Positions 27,965-30,772 of a stretch of DNA of 30,772 nucleotides are shown here, one piece after another; positions within the stretch are counted from its first letter, which is position 1; each line of letters opens with the position of its first letter. The DNA comes from Patescibacteria group bacterium UBA6164 (GTDB lineage: Bacteria; Patescibacteriota; Gracilibacteria; BD1-5; UBA6164): the NCBI GenBank assembly GCA_002422305.1, contig DIUG01000021.1:1-30772 (forward strand), in the 5' to 3' direction. The notes beneath the pieces are model-generated. The model was not told the origin of the DNA. It searched no databases and saw only the letters and a list, made by a program, of their open reading frames with translations. The position numbers were made by a program, and so were the translations under genes.

Positions 27965-29338
27965 TTATAAATTATATTTTAATTTATCTAAAGCTATCTC
28001 TTTACCTGATATTATTACTTTAGGATTAATTGATTCTTCATCACTTCATTCAAAGAAAAATGAATTATCTTTTCAAGATTCTTCTAAATATTTTTTAAGT
28101 TGAGGTTCTATTATTTTCATTACTCATAATTTATCTAAAACATCATAAACTCTAAGTAATGCTTCTCAATTATCAAAATCTGTCATTCTTACAATTTGTT
28201 CTAATCTTTCTCCTGAAGCTTTAAATGTAAAATCTCAAAGATACTCTACAGTTACGGATTTAGGATTTTTATTAGTCTTTAAATCATAAATTTTAATTTC
28301 TTTTATAATATCTTCATCATCTTTTTCTTTTTCTATTATTTCTTTTGAATAATTATCTATTAAATAATCTATTAATTCTGAAACTCATTCTCAAGTGGCA
28401 GCAGATATAACGAATATAGATTTTTGTTTTAATTTAGAATTACGAGAAAGAAACTCTGAAACTATATATTCTTTCATTTCTTTATCTAATAGATCAGCTT
28501 TTGAGAAAACGATTATTTCCTCTTTTTTAGATAAATCTGATGAAAACATATCAAGTTCTGTTCTAATATTTTCATAATCATTAAATACTTGATCCATTCT
28601 ATACATATCAAGTAAATGTAATAATACACCTGTTCTTTCTATATGTTTTAAAAATTCTATACCAAGTCATTTACCTAAATGAGCTCAAGGAATTAATCAT
28701 GGAACATCTTCTAAAACAAGAGATTTTCATTTATGTTCTAATACTCAAAGATTTGGAGTAAGAGTAGTAAATGGATATGCTCATATTTTTGGTTTAACAT
28801 TTGTAATATTTCAAATAAGAGTAGATTTTCAAGCCGATGGTATTCAAATAATTCAAATATCTGCAACAAGTTTTAATTCTAAATGTAAATCTCTTTCCTC
28901 TGCAACATCTCATATTTCAGCAAATGATGGAGCTTGTCTAGTAGAAGAGCAAAAATGAGCATTTCAAAAACCTCACAAGCCACCTTTAGCAACTAGTAAT
29001 CTAACATTATTTTCTGATAAATCTGCTAATATTTCTCAACTATTAGCATCTTTTACTATAGTTCAAACAGGTACTTTTAAAAATAAATCAGGAGAATTAG
29101 CTCAATGCATCAATTGTCTACCTCAATTTTCTCATTTTACAGCAGCTAATACTTTTTTATGTCTGTATTCTGAAAGAGTATTTAAGTTTTCATCTGTTTG
29201 TAAATATACACTTCAACCATTTCAAGCATCTCATCACCGAGGACCTCATTTTGGTATATATTTTTCTCTTCTCCACGAAACAAGACCATCTCATCATTTT
29301 CAAGCCAACACTTTTATTTTAACTTCATCTATGAACAC
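27965..29338 (-). CDS. obg: GTPase Obg/CgtA, 457 aa
   Basis: A GTG start at 29336-29338 is the only codon that places MFIDEVKIKVLAGKGGDGLV at the N-terminus as in other Obg proteins. Stop TAA 27965-27967. The glycine-rich Obg fold (REKYIPKGGPRGGDAGNGGS) is followed by the GTPase domain. That has G1 GIPSAGKST near 170, G3 DVPGLIPGAHLGKGLG, G4 FSKADLL and G5 SAAT. A C-terminal OCT domain ends the protein. Obg is a slow GTPase for 50S ribosome maturation and stress response. Gly codons of the Obg fold and G1 are largely TGA. Its 3' end meets the def terminator. Confidence 0.96.
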
Positions 29339-29392
29339 TTTTTATTTAATTAAAAAATAAATTTTTTGATTTTCAAGTATTTTATTCAAATA

Positions 29393-29440
29393 TAAAAAAA
29401 AAGCAATCATTAAAATAAAACTTTCTAGAAAAAGCTTTTT
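29393..29440 (-). terminator. Putative terminator of the ABC ATPase gene
   Basis: On the minus strand AAAAAGC pairs with GCTTTTT across a loop of about 25 bases, followed by at least nine T (29393-29402). The long loop makes the call uncertain. Confidence 0.45.
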
Positions 29441-29458
29441 ATTATTATTGTTTAAAAA

Positions 29459-30166
29459 TTATGCATTACTTACTTTATCTATAAAAAAATCTTCTAAACT
29501 TCACTTGATACTTTTTACTTCTTTACCTTCAACTATCATATATCCTTTATGAATTATGCTTATTCTATCACATATACTTTCTACATCAGCTAATATATGA
29601 GTATTAAAAAATATAGTTGTTCATTCATTTCTAAGAGAAACTAATAAATCTTTCACCATTTTTCTTCAAATAGGATCTAATCAACTCATAGGTTCATCTA
29701 AAAATAAAAGTTTAGGTTCATTTATAATAGATTGAGCCAATCATACTCTTTGTAACATTCATTTTGAATATTCACTTAATCTTTTGTTTCAATCATTTTC
29801 TAAACCTACTCTTTTTAATAATTCTTCTACTTTTTTATCAAGTCTAGAACCTTCTAATCAAAAAAATTTTCAATTAAATTCTAAGAATTCTTTTCAAGTA
29901 AGATGTTTATATAGATATGTATTTTCAGGCATAAAACCTATTTTTTCTTTTGATTTAATAGTTAATCATTTTTCTCAAAAAATTTGTATTTCTCAAATTT
30001 CCGGATCTATTAGTCCCATTATACATTTCATAGTTGTAGTTTTTCATGCACCATTTGGTCATAAAAATCAATATATTTCTCATGCATTTACAGAAAAATT
30101 TATTCAATGTAATACTTTTTTTCAAGCAAGTATTTTTTCTATTTTTTTTACTTCTAATATTTTCAT
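29459..30166 (-). CDS. ABC transporter ATP-binding protein (ABC-2 type), 235 aa
   Basis: Start ATG 30164-30166, stop TAA 29459-29461. Walker A GPNGAGKTTTMKC lies near residue 37 with two TGA glycines. The Q loop is IGFMPENTYLYKHLT, the signature LSEYSKGMLQRVGLAQ, Walker B PKLLFLDEPMSGLDP, and the H loop NTHILADVESI. The YSKGM variant and overall layout match exporters of the ABC-2/NatA class. No membrane permease is next to it on either side: downstream is obg and upstream the oxygenase gene is divergent. The partner may lie elsewhere or further right. Substrate unknown. Confidence 0.92.
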
Positions 30167-30258
30167 TAATTTTTTATTAAATAACAAAATTTTATGAAAA
30201 ATATTTTATTTAGTTTCTAAAGAAAGTAAAGTATTTTTTATTATAATTAATTAAAAGA

Positions 30259-30286
30259 GTAATAAATAATAAAAAAATATAGTCAA
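30259..30286 (-). promoter_or_regulatory. Putative promoter of the ABC ATPase gene
   Basis: TTGACT (30281-30286), 16 bp and TATTAC (30259-30264) on the minus strand leave a leader of about 85 nt. The divergent oxygenase gene starts about 70 bp to the right; a TTGATA near 30298 may belong to it. Confidence 0.4.
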
Positions 30287-30358
30287 GTAAATATTTTTGA
30301 TATTTATATAATAAATATGTTATTATATAAGTGTAATTTAATATTTTAAATAAATTTT

Positions 30359-30772
30359 ATGACAAAAATAGATTTAATGTTTGATGTTTTAACAAAAGAT
30401 GAATGTGATAATATAATTAATTATTGTTCATGAAAAGTTGAAAGATCAAAGGTGTTAGGTGATAGTGAAAGTGTAATATCAGATTGAAGAACAAGTAAAT
30501 CTCTTTTTATAAAAAATTGAGAATTAAAAGAGATTGAAAAGTTAAAGAATCTTTTAGTTAAAGAATATTGAATAAAATCAAATCAAGTAGAATCTTTTTG
30601 TTTTTTGGAATATGATGAAAATTGTGAATATAAACCTCATTTTGATTATTTTAATCCAAATAATAATAATCATAATTCTCATATAAAAAGATGATGAAAT
30701 CGTATTATGACATTTTTGACTTACTTATCAAATGATTTTGAATGATGATGCGTAGAAAGTATAATACATTTT
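30359..30772 (+). CDS. Prolyl-4-hydroxylase-like 2OG-Fe(II) oxygenase (3' truncated by window)
   Basis: ATG 30359, open to the last base (138 codons). The sequence follows prolyl-4-hydroxylase alpha-subunit-like proteins: MFDVLTKDECDNIINYC, a GRTSKSLFI element (usual RTS), then ESFCFLEYDENCEYKPHFDY. HFD supplies the HxD iron ligands. GGNRIMTFLTYLSNDFEGGC matches the GGxRxxTxLxYLxxxxxGGxT strand pair. The second iron His and the oxoglutarate-binding basic residue would be beyond the window. Such enzymes hydroxylate protein prolines using iron, oxygen and 2-oxoglutarate. The substrate is unknown. An oxygen-dependent enzyme is notable in this lineage. Confidence 0.85.

Noticed and set aside
29784..30197. 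A 137-codon plus-strand open frame
   Set aside because: It is antisense to the ABC ATPase gene, whose Walker and signature motifs are clear on the minus strand.
1..30772. Widespread apparent frameshifts and pseudogenes caused by TGA
   Set aside because: The interruptions are only TGA, occur at conserved glycines, and the reading frame continues with the family sequence. They are sense codons.

Overview
The window is very AT-rich DNA from a bacterium that reads UGA as glycine (translation table 25). Nearly every long gene contains in-frame TGA codons, and many fall where a family requires glycine: the FtsZ GGGTGTG loop, the Walker A loops of VirB4, PilT, PilB, Obg and the ABC ATPase, and the deformylase motifs. 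All complete genes end in TAA or TAG. This code, the small gene set and the sparse Shine-Dalgarno sites point to the Absconditabacteria (SR1)/Gracilibacteria branch of the Candidate Phyla Radiation. The lineage is inferred from the code; no rRNA is present. Read with the standard code, the genes look falsely fragmented.

Layout: 1-411 is the end of a probable integrated element, a serine-recombinase-like C-terminus whose frame runs antisense into tRNA-Glu(CTC). 527-1777 is an ATP-grasp enzyme. 1853-5729 (minus) holds ribosomal protein L11, a VirB4-like ATPase and a membrane-anchored SpoIIE-type PP2C phosphatase. 5760-6018 is a divergent promoter region with three TGCAAAT boxes and a candidate small RNA. 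6041-10060 has a hypothetical gene, ftsA-ftsZ and another hypothetical gene. 10295-12217 is a secreted subtilase. 12441-14442 is nusA-rplI-ruvX. 14517-15386 is a surface protein with an LPXTG-like C-terminal signal. 15481-16566 is pilT.

16605-24186 is all on the minus strand: a compact hicBA toxin-antitoxin pair, a type IV pilin, pilC, a second soluble SpoIIE-type phosphatase, pilB and a Lys/Glu-rich single-pass membrane protein. With pilT on the other strand this is a type IV pilus locus with an embedded phosphatase. 24362-30772 holds a small basic protein with a good Shine-Dalgarno site, clpB under a CIRCE-like operator, def, obg, an ABC ATPase gene and the start of a prolyl-4-hydroxylase-like oxygenase.

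Two intergenic sites (19497-19654 and 27308-27437) carry related inverted-repeat elements. Terminators are strong hairpins, several shared by convergent genes or overlapping stop codons. Promoters are mostly sigma-70-like with 16-17 bp spacers.
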